From a virus, in the IMG/VR virus record IMGVR_UViG_3300013126_000079, positions 1-40,924 of that record: a stretch of DNA of 40,924 nt; one strand, given 5' to 3'. The notes under the pieces are model-generated. The model made no database searches, was not told the DNA's origin, and saw only the letters and a list, made by a program, of their open reading frames with translations. Shown piece after piece: positions 32,559-38,673 of this stretch. Every line of letters begins with the position of its first letter. Positions within the stretch are counted from its first letter, which is position 1. Made by a program: the position numbers and the translations under genes.

Positions 32559-32582
32559 TTCCTACGTCAAGGGATGATTCCG
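32559..32582. repeat. Right terminal inverted repeat, 24 bp
   Basis: Inverse of the left repeat with one mismatch. It contains the TAG (32562-32564) now ending the small membrane gene that was hit. Confidence 0.9.
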
Positions 32583-32717
32583 ATCTTTTTTAAGCCAAGA
32601 TCCTAATAGCCCTAATAGCGTAACCGCAAGAGCGGTAAAGAAGGATGGTACAAAAAAACCATGAAGTCCAAAAAAACAAAAAGAAAAACTAAGAATATAA
32701 AAGAAAAGGTATTTCAT
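32562..32717 (-). CDS. Small holin-like membrane protein with transposon-derived tail
   Basis: The 51-residue protein has a signal-like hydrophobic N-terminus (MKYLFFYILSFSFCFFGLHG), a second hydrophobic helix (PSFFTALAVTLLGLLGSW) and a positive end (LKKD). This is a typical two-span small holin or lysis membrane protein, directly after an endolysin gene (ATGA overlap). The last six residues (RNHPLT) and the stop come from the transposon's inverted repeat. Without the insertion the next codon was TAA. The gene thus probably still works. Holin role is inferred from build and neighbour, not shown. Confidence 0.65.
   Translation of the reverse strand: MKYLFFYILSFSFCFFGLHGFFVPSFFTALAVTLLGLLGSWLKKDRNHPLT
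32583..32590. repeat. Right target-site duplication ATCTTTTT
   Basis: Second copy of the 8-bp target. It lies in the 3' end of the holin-like gene, covering codons for KKD. Confidence 0.9.
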
Positions 32718-33184
32718 TTTTTAAAAACCAATGGAGTATATTTCTTTCCATCAAAAATCAATGGCTGCTTTCTATTCAGCTTCAAATCTTTTTTACAAGA
32801 AACATGCACCCATCCTGAGCGTGGGTCTTTCGGGTTATAAAATTCTAAGATCAACTGGTCATAACTAGGGCATATCTCGTTAATGATCTCAGCTAGTCTG
32901 TAATTTGATACAGAATGATGTTCCATATCCACTGCTTCACCTTTTATGTGTTGAGAGTCCTTGGAGCCACCTACTGCAAAGTTAAGTGCAGGTGATCTGT
33001 ACCAGCTTTGCGGCTCAAGAGCAGAGCCTAGAAATTCTCTTACGGGGTCAAGAATGTTTAAGGCTAGAGCTTTTGCGTTATCGACTACCTCTTTAGGTGG
33101 AGTGTTAGGAATTTTATTTCTGATAGCAAAAGCTGATTTCCCAATTTCTGAATACCAAAAATATTTAGAGATTCTATATTGCAT
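32714..33184 (-). CDS. M15-family endolysin (peptidase)
   Basis: Zinc peptidase of 156 residues that cuts peptide cross-bridges in peptidoglycan. Ligands fit H79 and D86 in SQHIKGEAVDM and H127 in WVHVSC, the order of the M15A/M15_3 group. The central SWYRSPALNFAVGG segment is also typical. No signal peptide, so it would need a holin, and a small membrane gene follows in an ATGA overlap. It probably works together with the GH24 lysozyme at 35931. A TAAAAT box 6 nt before the ATG is its likely -10. Confidence 0.85.
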   Translation of the reverse strand: MQYRISKYFWYSEIGKSAFAIRNKIPNTPPKEVVDNAKALALNILDPVREFLGSALEPQSWYRSPALNFAVGGSKDSQHIKGEAVDMEHHSVSNYRLAEIINEICPSYDQLILEFYNPKDPRSGWVHVSCKKDLKLNRKQPLIFDGKKYTPLVFKK

Positions 33185-33190
33185 GTTTAT

Positions 33191-33196
33191 ATTTTA
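33191..33196 (-). promoter_or_regulatory. -10 box (TAAAAT) of the M15 gene
   Basis: TAAAAT on the minus strand ends 6 nt before the ATG at 33184, with no ribosome site in between. -35 not clear. Confidence 0.4.
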
Positions 33197-33476
33197 CCCC
33201 TTAAAGCAGATTCACACCATCAGCACTAGCAAGAGTGTCTGTCGTATAGCTAATTTTTGTATCCCAACCATTTCACCGCCCCATCTCAATAAAATTCTTG
33301 CTTGCAAGTTCCCTCATGTACTTATGAGAATTTGCGGTATTGATTTTAAGAGATTTAATAATTTTAAATATTCTCGAGTAGAAACATATTTCGATATGAA
33401 GTCTTTAGAGTTTTACTTTAAAAATTCCAACGACACGCAATAGCACAACCTAATCATAGACTATGTTCCGATCATA

Positions 33477-33492
33477 TTCCCGATGTCGGGAA
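33477..33492. promoter_or_regulatory. Operator-like palindrome TTCCCGATGTCGGGAA
   Basis: Seven-bp arms TTCCCGA/TCGGGAA with a 2-bp centre, 31 bp upstream of the -10 box of the acb2-type gene. The direct repeat CGATCA flanks it at 33469-33474 and 33495-33500. High GC for this genome and perfect symmetry suggest a repressor or activator site. Confidence 0.55.
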
Positions 33493-33522
33493 AACGATCA
33501 AGCAATCCAGTGACATAGCGTG

Positions 33523-33528
33523 TATAAT
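33523..33528 (+). promoter_or_regulatory. -10 box (TATAAT) of the acb2-type gene
   Basis: Perfect TATAAT 6 nt before the ATG at 33535. No good -35 is seen 16-18 bp upstream, so an activator bound at the nearby palindrome could be needed. Confidence 0.5.
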
Positions 33529-33534
33529 TGAAGA

Positions 33535-33741
33535 ATGTTTGAAACACACAAATTAACAGAAGAAGGTTTTTCAGAAGTAGCGATATTTAAAGACACGCTA
33601 AAAGAAGCCGTTGATAAAGTAGAAAGTTTAATGGCAGAAGGACGCGAAAAAAGTTTATTTAAAACTAACTTGGAGACTGCCTTATTTTGGGGTAAAAAAG
33701 CTATAGCTGGCAAAGAAGGTAACTATAGCGAAATAGTTTAA
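33535..33741 (+). CDS. acb2: Acb2/Tad1-hairpin family protein, likely anti-CBASS
   Basis: The 68-residue protein carries the family block at residues 37-58 (REKSLFKTNLETALFWGKKA), matching the R(E)KSLALTKLEEA..WA..AI pattern of Acb2-type proteins. It is preceded by a helix that would form the hairpin. Acb2 hexamers sequester the cyclic nucleotides made by CBASS and Thoeris-type immune systems, blocking the effectors (established for the family). Here it is the only plus-strand gene between leftward units, with its own -10 box, an operator-like palindrome and a terminator: a classic moron. The nucleotide-binding residues were not checked individually. Confidence 0.7.
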   Translation: MFETHKLTEEGFSEVAIFKDTLKEAVDKVESLMAEGREKSLFKTNLETALFWGKKAIAGKEGNYSEIV

Positions 33742-33752
33742 CAAAATAAAAA

Positions 33753-33773
33753 GAGGGGTCGGCTAGACTCCTC
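33753..33773. terminator. Hairpin after the acb2-type gene, first stem
   Basis: GAGGGGTC (33753-33760) pairs with GACTCCTC (33766-33773) with one G-U pair and loop GGCTA. No T-run follows, so it may be a weak terminator or stabiliser. Confidence 0.5.
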
Positions 33774-33830
33774 GCTTGTGGTAAAAACCAAGTAACATTA
33801 GAATTTTACCATTAATAGACTTTCAAAAAT

Positions 33831-33869
33831 AAAAAACCCTGCAAGGCTGGGGGCAGTGCAGGGTTTTTT
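33831..33869. terminator. Bidirectional rho-independent terminator
   Basis: AAAAAACCCTGCA (33831-33843) pairs with TGCAGGGTTTTTT (33857-33869) around a 13-base loop. Six T on one side and six A on the other give a U-run in both directions. It ends the acb2-type gene rightwards and the long leftward operon, whose last gene ends at 33906. Confidence 0.88.
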
Positions 33870-33905
33870 CATGATCTCTTTAGTTATACCTGATGATAGT
33901 TAAGA

Positions 33906-34025
33906 TTAAGCTAAGTAATCAGGTAAATTATTGATTAGTTCTTCATCCCACGCAGGATTATAGTCGATATTGCCTTCTAGCAAATCAATTAAATCATCAA
34001 TTAACTCTTTAAAGTTTTCATCCAT
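33906..34025 (-). CDS. 39-aa acidic protein, last of the leftward operon
   Basis: A very acidic peptide (MDENFKELIDDLIDLLEGNI, then DYNPAWDEELINNLPDYLA), resembling DNA-mimic or toxin-inhibiting phage proteins in charge only. It has no ribosome site, and the preceding frame (34076) does not reach it. A terminator lies just downstream. Whether it is translated is uncertain. Confidence 0.45.
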   Translation of the reverse strand: MDENFKELIDDLIDLLEGNIDYNPAWDEELINNLPDYLA

Positions 34026-34075
34026 ACCAATAAATAAAATGTTGAATCCAGTTTAAAACATAACACTGTCTTAGG

Positions 34076-34275
34076 TCAGTTGCTATTTCCATTTTTTTCT
34101 TCTAATTTTTTTTCAAGCTTTTTAATTTCTCTTCTTTGTTCCATCATGCCCCATGAACTCTGTACAATCGAATGTTCCATGCGATCACGAAGATACCAAT
34201 AGTTGCGATTTTCGATTTCGAGAGCATCTAAAGCACGGAATATTTTCTTTGCTTAATTTCTTCTTCTATTTCCAT
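34076..34275 (-). pseudogene. Frameshifted small coiled-coil gene
   Basis: The ATG at 34275 lies in an overlap with the end of the DUF1353 gene and reads MEIEEEIKQRK, but stops soon (YSVL*). The next frame continues the sense: IFRALDALEIENRNYWYLRD, then a basic coiled coil to a TGA at 34076. One extra base at the AAAA run near 34240 joins the two into a 66-residue protein. Either a true mutation or a sequencing error. An internal ATG could still give a 34-residue C-terminal piece. Confidence 0.55.
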
Positions 34276-34667
34276 TCAGGATTCCTTTTCTTATTCCAAG
34301 CTAACACAGCGATAAACATAGCTTGACGTTTCCAAAACGGCACGCCTTCAATCTTAAGTAATTCCCTAAAAAGAGAATGTGTAAACATTTGAGATTTATT
34401 TTTCATTACGCACAGGTAATCGTGAACTATAGCAGGAATCATAAAATCCTTAGTAACTGCCTCACCAATTAAAGGCTGGAACCATTTAGGGACAGAAGCT
34501 CCATCAGAAGACCAACCACGAGGAATATATATTTCTTCCTCAAATGAATCAAAATTTTCTTTAACTGAAACGATTAAGCCTTTTTTTAATTTGACTCTTA
34601 AAGGGTCATAGCCAGCAATCTCAAGATCATTAATGACATCAAATGGAGTAATTCTAGCGACTTTCAT
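34266..34667 (-). CDS. DUF1353 family protein, 133 aa
   Basis: Contains the DUF1353 core: IPRGWSSDGASVPKWFQPLI (about 48-67), followed by AIVHDYLC (about 80-87) and a helical end with AMFIAVLAWNKK. The family is widespread in phages, often near lysis or late genes, but its function is unknown. Start overlaps the preceding stop by 4 bases. The rich-in-Pro loop and HD pair are as in the family. Confidence 0.75.
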   Translation of the reverse strand: MKVARITPFDVINDLEIAGYDPLRVKLKKGLIVSVKENFDSFEEEIYIPRGWSSDGASVPKWFQPLIGEAVTKDFMIPAIVHDYLCVMKNKSQMFTHSLFRELLKIEGVPFWKRQAMFIAVLAWNKKRNPEWK

Positions 34668-34852
34668 GATTTAATAATAACCCAATAATTCCTTCTCCAC
34701 CTGCGAGGAGTGATGGAGACCTCTTTACCTTGTCTCCTAGCAAGACAAGCAAACATTTGAGCATCCAACTTATCTTTAAATCCATAAGCTTCTTCTGTTT
34801 CTGATTTTTTTAGTTGAGTGAAAGAAGGGAATTTTTGTTCAAAATCAGTCAT
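34664..34852 (-). CDS. Unknown small protein, 62 aa
   Basis: Basic C-terminal half (ARRQGKEVSITPRRWRRNYW), suggesting nucleic-acid binding. It overlaps its neighbours by 4 and 8 bases in the leftward operon. Family not recognised. Confidence 0.55.
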   Translation of the reverse strand: MTDFEQKFPSFTQLKKSETEEAYGFKDKLDAQMFACLARRQGKEVSITPRRWRRNYWVIIKS

Positions 34853-35102
34853 TTAACCATTCTCCAGTACGAGCTTTATGTAAATAATTTTCAGCTTTTT
34901 TAAGCTCTAAATTTACATCGTCCTTTAATCCTAGCCTCCCTAAATGCTTTAAAGCGAAGCTGACCCACATAGATTTTCTAAAATCGTTGGTAACTTTAAA
35001 ACAATTCTCAGCTATAGTCTCTTGTACTTCGTCCAATTTAAAAGGCAGTGAAGTATAATGATCAGGTCTGAAATTAGGTACTTCTTTTTTTTCTGGGTTC
35101 AT
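34845..35102 (-). CDS. DUF3310-like protein, 85 aa
   Basis: The order PDHYTSLPFKLDEVQETIAE, then SFALKHLGRLGLKDD and NLELKKAENYLHKA fits DUF3310, in which an HY near the start is followed by a KYL.R.G.K....L.KA..Y motif. The family is sometimes called nucleotide kinase, but its role is not firmly shown. Start overlaps the stop of the 28-aa gene (ATGA). Confidence 0.65.
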   Translation of the reverse strand: MNPEKKEVPNFRPDHYTSLPFKLDEVQETIAENCFKVTNDFRKSMWVSFALKHLGRLGLKDDVNLELKKAENYLHKARTGEWLND

Positions 35103-35185
35103 CTCTCTAAAATCCTTTTTAAATTTCCTTGAGCTATTTTTTTAACTAACTTTCTTAAAAGTTCTTTTTGTTTTGATAGGGTCAT
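35099..35185 (-). CDS. 28-aa basic peptide
   Basis: Encodes MTLSKQKELLRKLVKKIAQG and eight more residues, a basic amphipathic helix. A strong GGAGGAAAGGA site lies before the ATG, and both ends overlap the neighbours in ATGA form. This is good evidence for translation despite the tiny size. Function unknown; a nucleic-acid- or membrane-binding helix is possible. Confidence 0.55.
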   Translation of the reverse strand: MTLSKQKELLRKLVKKIAQGNLKRILER

Positions 35186-35442
35186 TTCCTTTCCTCCTCA
35201 AGCCACGCCTGCAAACCTTTGATGATTAACTCAGCACCTTCCTTATTTACATGAATACAATCTGCCAAAGGGAATTCTTCCCCTCTGTAGTTTTTGACTA
35301 TTCTCCCGTTTGGGTTATCGGCGTAAATCCTTACTGCGGATTCGCTTGCTAAACTCGACTGTTTTACGCTTAGCTCGTTTCCATAAACATCTTTACCGGT
35401 AACATAAACTCCAAACCCTCTTTCAGTAGTTCTTTCTCTCAT
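35182..35442 (-). CDS. Unknown small protein, 86 aa
   Basis: N-terminal half likely beta (GFGVYVTGKDVYGNELSVKQ) and C-terminal half a helix (HVNKEGAELIIKGLQAWLEE). The latter resembles the ends of short phage proteins whose role is not known. Overlaps both neighbours by 4 bases. Not named. Confidence 0.55.
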   Translation of the reverse strand: MRERTTERGFGVYVTGKDVYGNELSVKQSSLASESAVRIYADNPNGRIVKNYRGEEFPLADCIHVNKEGAELIIKGLQAWLEEERK

Positions 35443-35918
35443 TTCAGCACCTCATCAAATTTTTCTTTAAGCTCTTCTGGGTAGTTTTCGTGGCACCACA
35501 GGAAAGCTTCATATGCTGATTTAAAATTCTTGTATTCCACAAAACAATCATAATATTCTTCAAAATAAGTAGTTAAACTAGTCTTTTCCTCATTTGATTT
35601 TGTGGTGAAATTATATTCATGGTATGGATATATACCTGGACACACGGATAAAACTAAAGTTGGTAAACACTCTTCTAATGCAGCTTTGGGGATTATTGGG
35701 ATAATTTCTATCGGTTCTTCTCGTGTTAATGCTGCTTGAAAATCATAGACTTTATTATTTAGCAAAAAATACTGAATCGATGAATTATTAAAGCAAGCCA
35801 ATTTAGGTTCGCTGACGGCATCTAGAACAACCCATGCAAAATCACAAATCTCGCTAAAGTCATACCCCAGTTCTAATATTTTTTTAGATTGTTCATAGCT
35901 TAAATTTAATTCGATCAT
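35439..35918 (-). CDS. Phage paralogue A, 159 aa, variable centre
   Basis: Shares with the gene at 38183 the N-terminus (YEQSKKILELGYDF), the middle block EIIPIIPKAAL and the C-terminus (EAFLWCHENYPEEL); the stretches between differ strongly. The opening fits a type of phage protein in which Q..LLELG(F/Y) is followed by a region of unknown use. The pair came from duplication within this operon. Function unknown. Overlap with the gene downstream is 4 bases. Confidence 0.6.
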   Translation of the reverse strand: MIELNLSYEQSKKILELGYDFSEICDFAWVVLDAVSEPKLACFNNSSIQYFLLNNKVYDFQAALTREEPIEIIPIIPKAALEECLPTLVLSVCPGIYPYHEYNFTTKSNEEKTSLTTYFEEYYDCFVEYKNFKSAYEAFLWCHENYPEELKEKFDEVLK

Positions 35919-35930
35919 TTTCCTTTCCTC

Positions 35931-36380
35931 CTATTTATTAAAAGCTGTAAAATACCACTCTGAGTAGGTTACAGGCTTCATTAATAAACCTACCTCTATA
36001 TTACGCCTATTTCTTAAGCCCTGCTCCGACCTCAAGCCCTTATTAATCTTCTGTCTCATTACCCATGAAGCAGCTCTTTTATTTCCTTTAGCAGCTAACT
36101 CTAGAGCCTTTCTACATCCTGCTTTACCTGAGTTGTAACAATAAGAAACTAGAGCATCATGCTCCGATTGACTGGCTTTAGGGTGAATGGAAAGAACATA
36201 GGTGGAATCTTCTTTTACCCTACTGATCAATCTTTGCTTTGCTTCTGGCTCTGAGATACATTCCCATTTGTTAGTAGCTTTAGTGCCGTAGCCGTTAGTC
36301 CACTGAGAAACATCATGGAAAGCACAATGCGAGAAACCTTCCAATTGAATGATTAAGGCTAGTGCTGATTCTAAAATCAT
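35931..36380 (-). CDS. GH24 lysozyme (endolysin)
   Basis: A T4-type muramidase of 149 residues cutting the NAG-NAM bond. Catalytic E14 (LEGFSH), D23 (AFHDVS) and T28 (WTNGYGT) give the E-8-D-4-T layout; the family often has 5 residues in the last gap. QSEHDALVSYCYNSGKAG and the end (GLRNRRNIEVGLLM) are also typical. The N-terminus has no clear signal or SAR segment, so release probably depends on a holin. It lies in an ATGA overlap with the secreted coiled-coil gene. Second cell-wall enzyme besides M15. Confidence 0.85.
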   Translation of the reverse strand: MILESALALIIQLEGFSHCAFHDVSQWTNGYGTKATNKWECISEPEAKQRLISRVKEDSTYVLSIHPKASQSEHDALVSYCYNSGKAGCRKALELAAKGNKRAASWVMRQKINKGLRSEQGLRNRRNIEVGLLMKPVTYSEWYFTAFNK

Positions 36381-36706
36381 TTAGACCTCCCGTAATAAGT
36401 AATTCCTCCAGTAGCAGCACCTTTATCTTGCTCATAAGCAGGGCTTTCATATAAATGGAATTCTTTAGAAGACCCTTCTGCTAGTCGCTGTGTTCTGTCT
36501 GCAAGAGCTAATTTACTAATAGCCTGCTCTTGTATCCTTCTTGCTTTTTTCACTCGCTCATAAGCGATTTTCGCACGAGTGAATTCGGCTTTATGTTCAA
36601 TTTCGGATCTCTGCAAAGATGATAGTTCTCTTTGAGCCTCTCTTATCTGTAATATATTTGCTTGAACTGGTAGCGTCAAGCACGCTAGTAATATTAATTT
36701 TTTCAT
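36377..36706 (-). CDS. Secreted coiled-coil protein, 109 aa, spanin-like candidate
   Basis: The start is placed at ATG 36706 because GGAG directly touches the upstream ATG (36715), and is well spaced (9 nt) from this one. It opens MKKLILLACLTLPVQA, a signal peptide with a V-Q-A cleavage site. The middle (about 20-75) is a charged coiled coil with many Arg/Lys/Glu, and the end is Gly/Ser-rich. Directly before a lysozyme gene this build suggests a periplasmic lysis factor such as a spanin component. No clear lipobox: LLAC is too close to the N-terminus. Role is inference. Confidence 0.5.
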   Translation of the reverse strand: MKKLILLACLTLPVQANILQIREAQRELSSLQRSEIEHKAEFTRAKIAYERVKKARRIQEQAISKLALADRTQRLAEGSSKEFHLYESPAYEQDKGAATGGITYYGRSK

Positions 36707-36746
36707 TTCCGTCATCTCCTACTATTACCATTCCCTTGATCGCCAT

Positions 36747-37007
36747 TTAGATTCTAAAGAAATTATTTAATTCTTTTAGCCTGCCCCTGATTATCGCTAT
36801 CGCTTCCAAAGCCGCCTCCTCTTTAGTGGTAGCTTTTAATTTTTTGTGTTCGATGTCCAAGCCGCTATAATTAAGTATCCATGTATTTGAATAACTTAGG
36901 TGGTTCAATATCAGATTAACCCAGTCGCAGAACGGTGCCTCAAGACTTAAACTATCATCTTTTTGAACATCCCACTCAAAGCCTGCCGCACTAAATATTT
37001 CACTCAT
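36747..37007 (-). CDS. Unknown small protein, 86 aa
   Basis: Trp- and Leu-rich with FDCDWVNLI-like parts (DWVNLILNHLSYSNTWILNY). An acidic start and a helical end. It has a good AAAGGAGAAAAAG site. A spacer of about 40 bases separates it from the secreted gene. Family not recognised. Confidence 0.55.
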   Translation of the reverse strand: MSEIFSAAGFEWDVQKDDSLSLEAPFCDWVNLILNHLSYSNTWILNYSGLDIEHKKLKATTKEEAALEAIAIIRGRLKELNNFFRI

Positions 37008-37021
37008 TCTTTTTCTCCTTT

Positions 37022-37180
37022 TTATTTAAAAAAATACCTAGCCAATAAAAGACTCCAGCCGATAACGCTTAACAAACTGTAAGCTTCTGAATACGTCCAG
37101 CTTACATTAACTATTTCGCAAATATTTACAGCAATTACTAAAATACCAGCAATGATAAAAACCCAATCCCACACTCCCAT
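37022..37180 (-). CDS. 52-aa two-span membrane protein
   Basis: Hydrophobic stretches at about residues 4-20 (WDWVFIIAGILVIAVNI) and 32-50 (AYSLLSVIGWSLLLARYFF), with a basic end (FFK). Could be a holin or antiholin for the leftward lysis genes, or just a membrane protein. GGAGGATTAAAGA precedes the ATG. Stop lies 14 bases before the next gene's ATG. Confidence 0.6.
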   Translation of the reverse strand: MGVWDWVFIIAGILVIAVNICEIVNVSWTYSEAYSLLSVIGWSLLLARYFFK

Positions 37181-37192
37181 TCTTTAATCCTC

Positions 37193-37762
37193 CTAATTTG
37201 ACCTATTCCCATAAACCGCTAGCAATATAGCTTCTGCCATTCCATCAGATTTAACCCTTCCTCTAGGTGAAATTAAATTAACTTCTGGGTAAAGCTCTTG
37301 AGCTTTATTTATAGCTTCTTCTTTATCAGCTCCGATATCAAAATATTTTTTCCATGTTTGAGAGCTTACGATCTCTAGTTTATATTTTTGAGATTCAACA
37401 ATCCCATAAATCCTGCCAATATTCTCAGCAATAGTAGCAGTGGACTGCCTAGACTCAATAGCTAAATAAAAAGGTTTTTCTATGACCACTAAGTCGGGTT
37501 CAAAATCAGTAATTAAATCATAGATAGCTTTAGAATCAACTTTAGTTTTAGTTTTATAAACCGCATGTTTAGACTTATGCAGCTTTTTTTCTTTAGCGGT
37601 CATCTGTTTAACTTTTTTCTTTGTCTTGGTCTCTAACTGAGTTGTGGGCATTTTAACCGCTTGGATTAAATGGTTATCTTCTAAGAAAGCGATGCCGCCT
37701 TTTAATCCTGGATCAATTCCAATTACTTTAAAAGATTTGTCAAAATCAATATGTGTTTTCAT
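37193..37762 (-). CDS. RuvC-like Holliday-junction resolvase
   Basis: An RNase-H-fold nuclease of 189 residues. Metal ligands: D17 in VIGIDPGLKGG, E95 in DLVVIEKPF, and D173 (with E177) in KSDGMAEAIL. The order and spacing are those of RuvC and of phage resolvases that clear branched DNA before packaging. A Lys-rich loop at about 45-75 (KTKKKVKQM) is an insertion. It fits a phage that recombines its DNA during replication. It overlaps the gene before by 4 bases. Confidence 0.85.
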   Translation of the reverse strand: MKTHIDFDKSFKVIGIDPGLKGGIAFLEDNHLIQAVKMPTTQLETKTKKKVKQMTAKEKKLHKSKHAVYKTKTKVDSKAIYDLITDFEPDLVVIEKPFYLAIESRQSTATIAENIGRIYGIVESQKYKLEIVSSQTWKKYFDIGADKEEAINKAQELYPEVNLISPRGRVKSDGMAEAILLAVYGNRSN

Positions 37763-37965
37763 GTCATTACCCTGATTGTGTTATAGCCTTTGTCGTTGAT
37801 AAAAAAAATATGTTCATATTTCAAATGCCGATACTCTTTAAAAGTTCTAGGCTTGCCTTGCATCACTTCGACATCATTTAGAATATCGCAGTGATCTATT
37901 TTAAACAATTTCACGAATCGTTTAAACTCTGTCATGTTTTCGCAGATGTATGGTTTTATCTTCAT
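37759..37965 (-). CDS. Unknown small protein, 68 aa
   Basis: Alpha/beta mixture (KPYICENMTEFKRFVKLFK, then EHIFFINDKGYNTIRVM). No family recognised. ATGA-type overlaps with both neighbours. Confidence 0.55.
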   Translation of the reverse strand: MKIKPYICENMTEFKRFVKLFKIDHCDILNDVEVMQGKPRTFKEYRHLKYEHIFFINDKGYNTIRVMT

Positions 37966-38186
37966 TCCATCACCTTCTCGATTAAATCGTTTACTTTGTT
38001 GATATTTTCTTGTTTCCTCATGTCAAGAATGGGGTCTATGTCTGATACTTCATCGAAGACAACACACATACCATCTCCAATATCTTCTATAGATAAATAT
38101 TTCCCTTTATTTTCAAAAACAAGCTGCCTTCCAATGATATTGCCTTCATCATCCATTAAAGGGTCAAAGTATATTTTTAGGGTCAT
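37962..38186 (-). CDS. Unknown acidic protein, 74 aa
   Basis: Beta-rich first half (TLKIYFDPLMDDEGNIIGRQ), acidic, then a helical end. Not recognised. Overlaps neighbours by 4 bases and lies between two other early-type genes. Confidence 0.55.
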   Translation of the reverse strand: MTLKIYFDPLMDDEGNIIGRQLVFENKGKYLSIEDIGDGMCVVFDEVSDIDPILDMRKQENINKVNDLIEKVME

Positions 38187-38662
38187 CCCATCACCTCCTC
38201 GAATTTCTTTTTAAGTTCCTCTGGGTAGTTTTCGTGACACCATAAGAAAGCTTCAAGAATAGCCTCTCTAAGCTCATCGGTTTCAAAAGTTTTAAATACA
38301 TTCCCTGAGTGAATCTCCTCTAAGTGAACAAATTTAAAGTCGCTATCTGTGCGGAATATTAAACCCTCCAATTTATCGGATATCACCAGTCTACTGAAAA
38401 TCGGCAAAGATTGAAGAAGTGCAGCTTTGGGGATTATTGGGATAATTTCATAAGTTGCTAAATGATAAACATAATCCATTACATCATCTGGATAACGTCT
38501 TAGCGTTTTTTCTGTGATAGTTATATTAATCGCAAAACTTTGATTAATTCTCTTTAACAACTTATCATTATGAAACTGAAAATCATTACACACTTTACCA
38601 AAGTCATAACCAAGCTCTAGTATTTTTTTAGATTGTTCATAATCTAAGTTTAAATTAATCAT
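38183..38662 (-). CDS. Phage paralogue B, 159 aa, variable centre
   Basis: Same length as the gene at 35439, with the same N-terminal, IIPIIPKAAL and C-terminal blocks, but unlike in between. A 29-base stretch, from tgcagctttggg to ataatttc on the plus strand, is identical near 35682 and 38417. Differences are concentrated between blocks, as expected if one copy has been remodelled by recombination. Function unknown. Confidence 0.6.
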   Translation of the reverse strand: MINLNLDYEQSKKILELGYDFGKVCNDFQFHNDKLLKRINQSFAINITITEKTLRRYPDDVMDYVYHLATYEIIPIIPKAALLQSLPIFSRLVISDKLEGLIFRTDSDFKFVHLEEIHSGNVFKTFETDELREAILEAFLWCHENYPEELKKKFEEVMG

Positions 38663-38673
38663 TTCTTTCCTCC

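Larger units (their letters stand above)
29197..32582 (-). mobile_element. IS1595-type transposon with restriction-modification passenger
   Basis: Complete element of 3386 bp. The terminal inverted repeats are 24 bp (29197-29220 and 32559-32582), starting CGGAATCATCCCTTG and identical except for one base. They are flanked by perfect 8-bp repeats (ATCTTTTT). It holds a transposase (31623-32534) and, downstream in the same direction, a one-chain restriction-modification gene (29249-31600). Only the transposase is needed for movement, so the second gene is a passenger. Intact repeats and reading frames suggest a recent arrival. Removing it and one target copy restores a 45-residue holin-like gene ending in KKD and a TAA stop. 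Confidence 0.92.
33185..33534. other. 350-bp control region between two divergent units
   Basis: Separates the leftward lysis pair and the rightward anti-CBASS-type gene. It contains -10 boxes for both sides and a 16-bp palindrome at 33477-33492. A 39-codon frame at 33324-33443 (MRICGIDFKRFNNFKYSRVE at its start) has no clear ribosome site and is only a weak gene candidate. Confidence 0.5.

Noticed and set aside
32961-33443. Rightward 160-codon frame
   Set aside because: More than half is antisense to the M15 endolysin. Only the last 39 codons lie in free DNA, and they lack a ribosome site.
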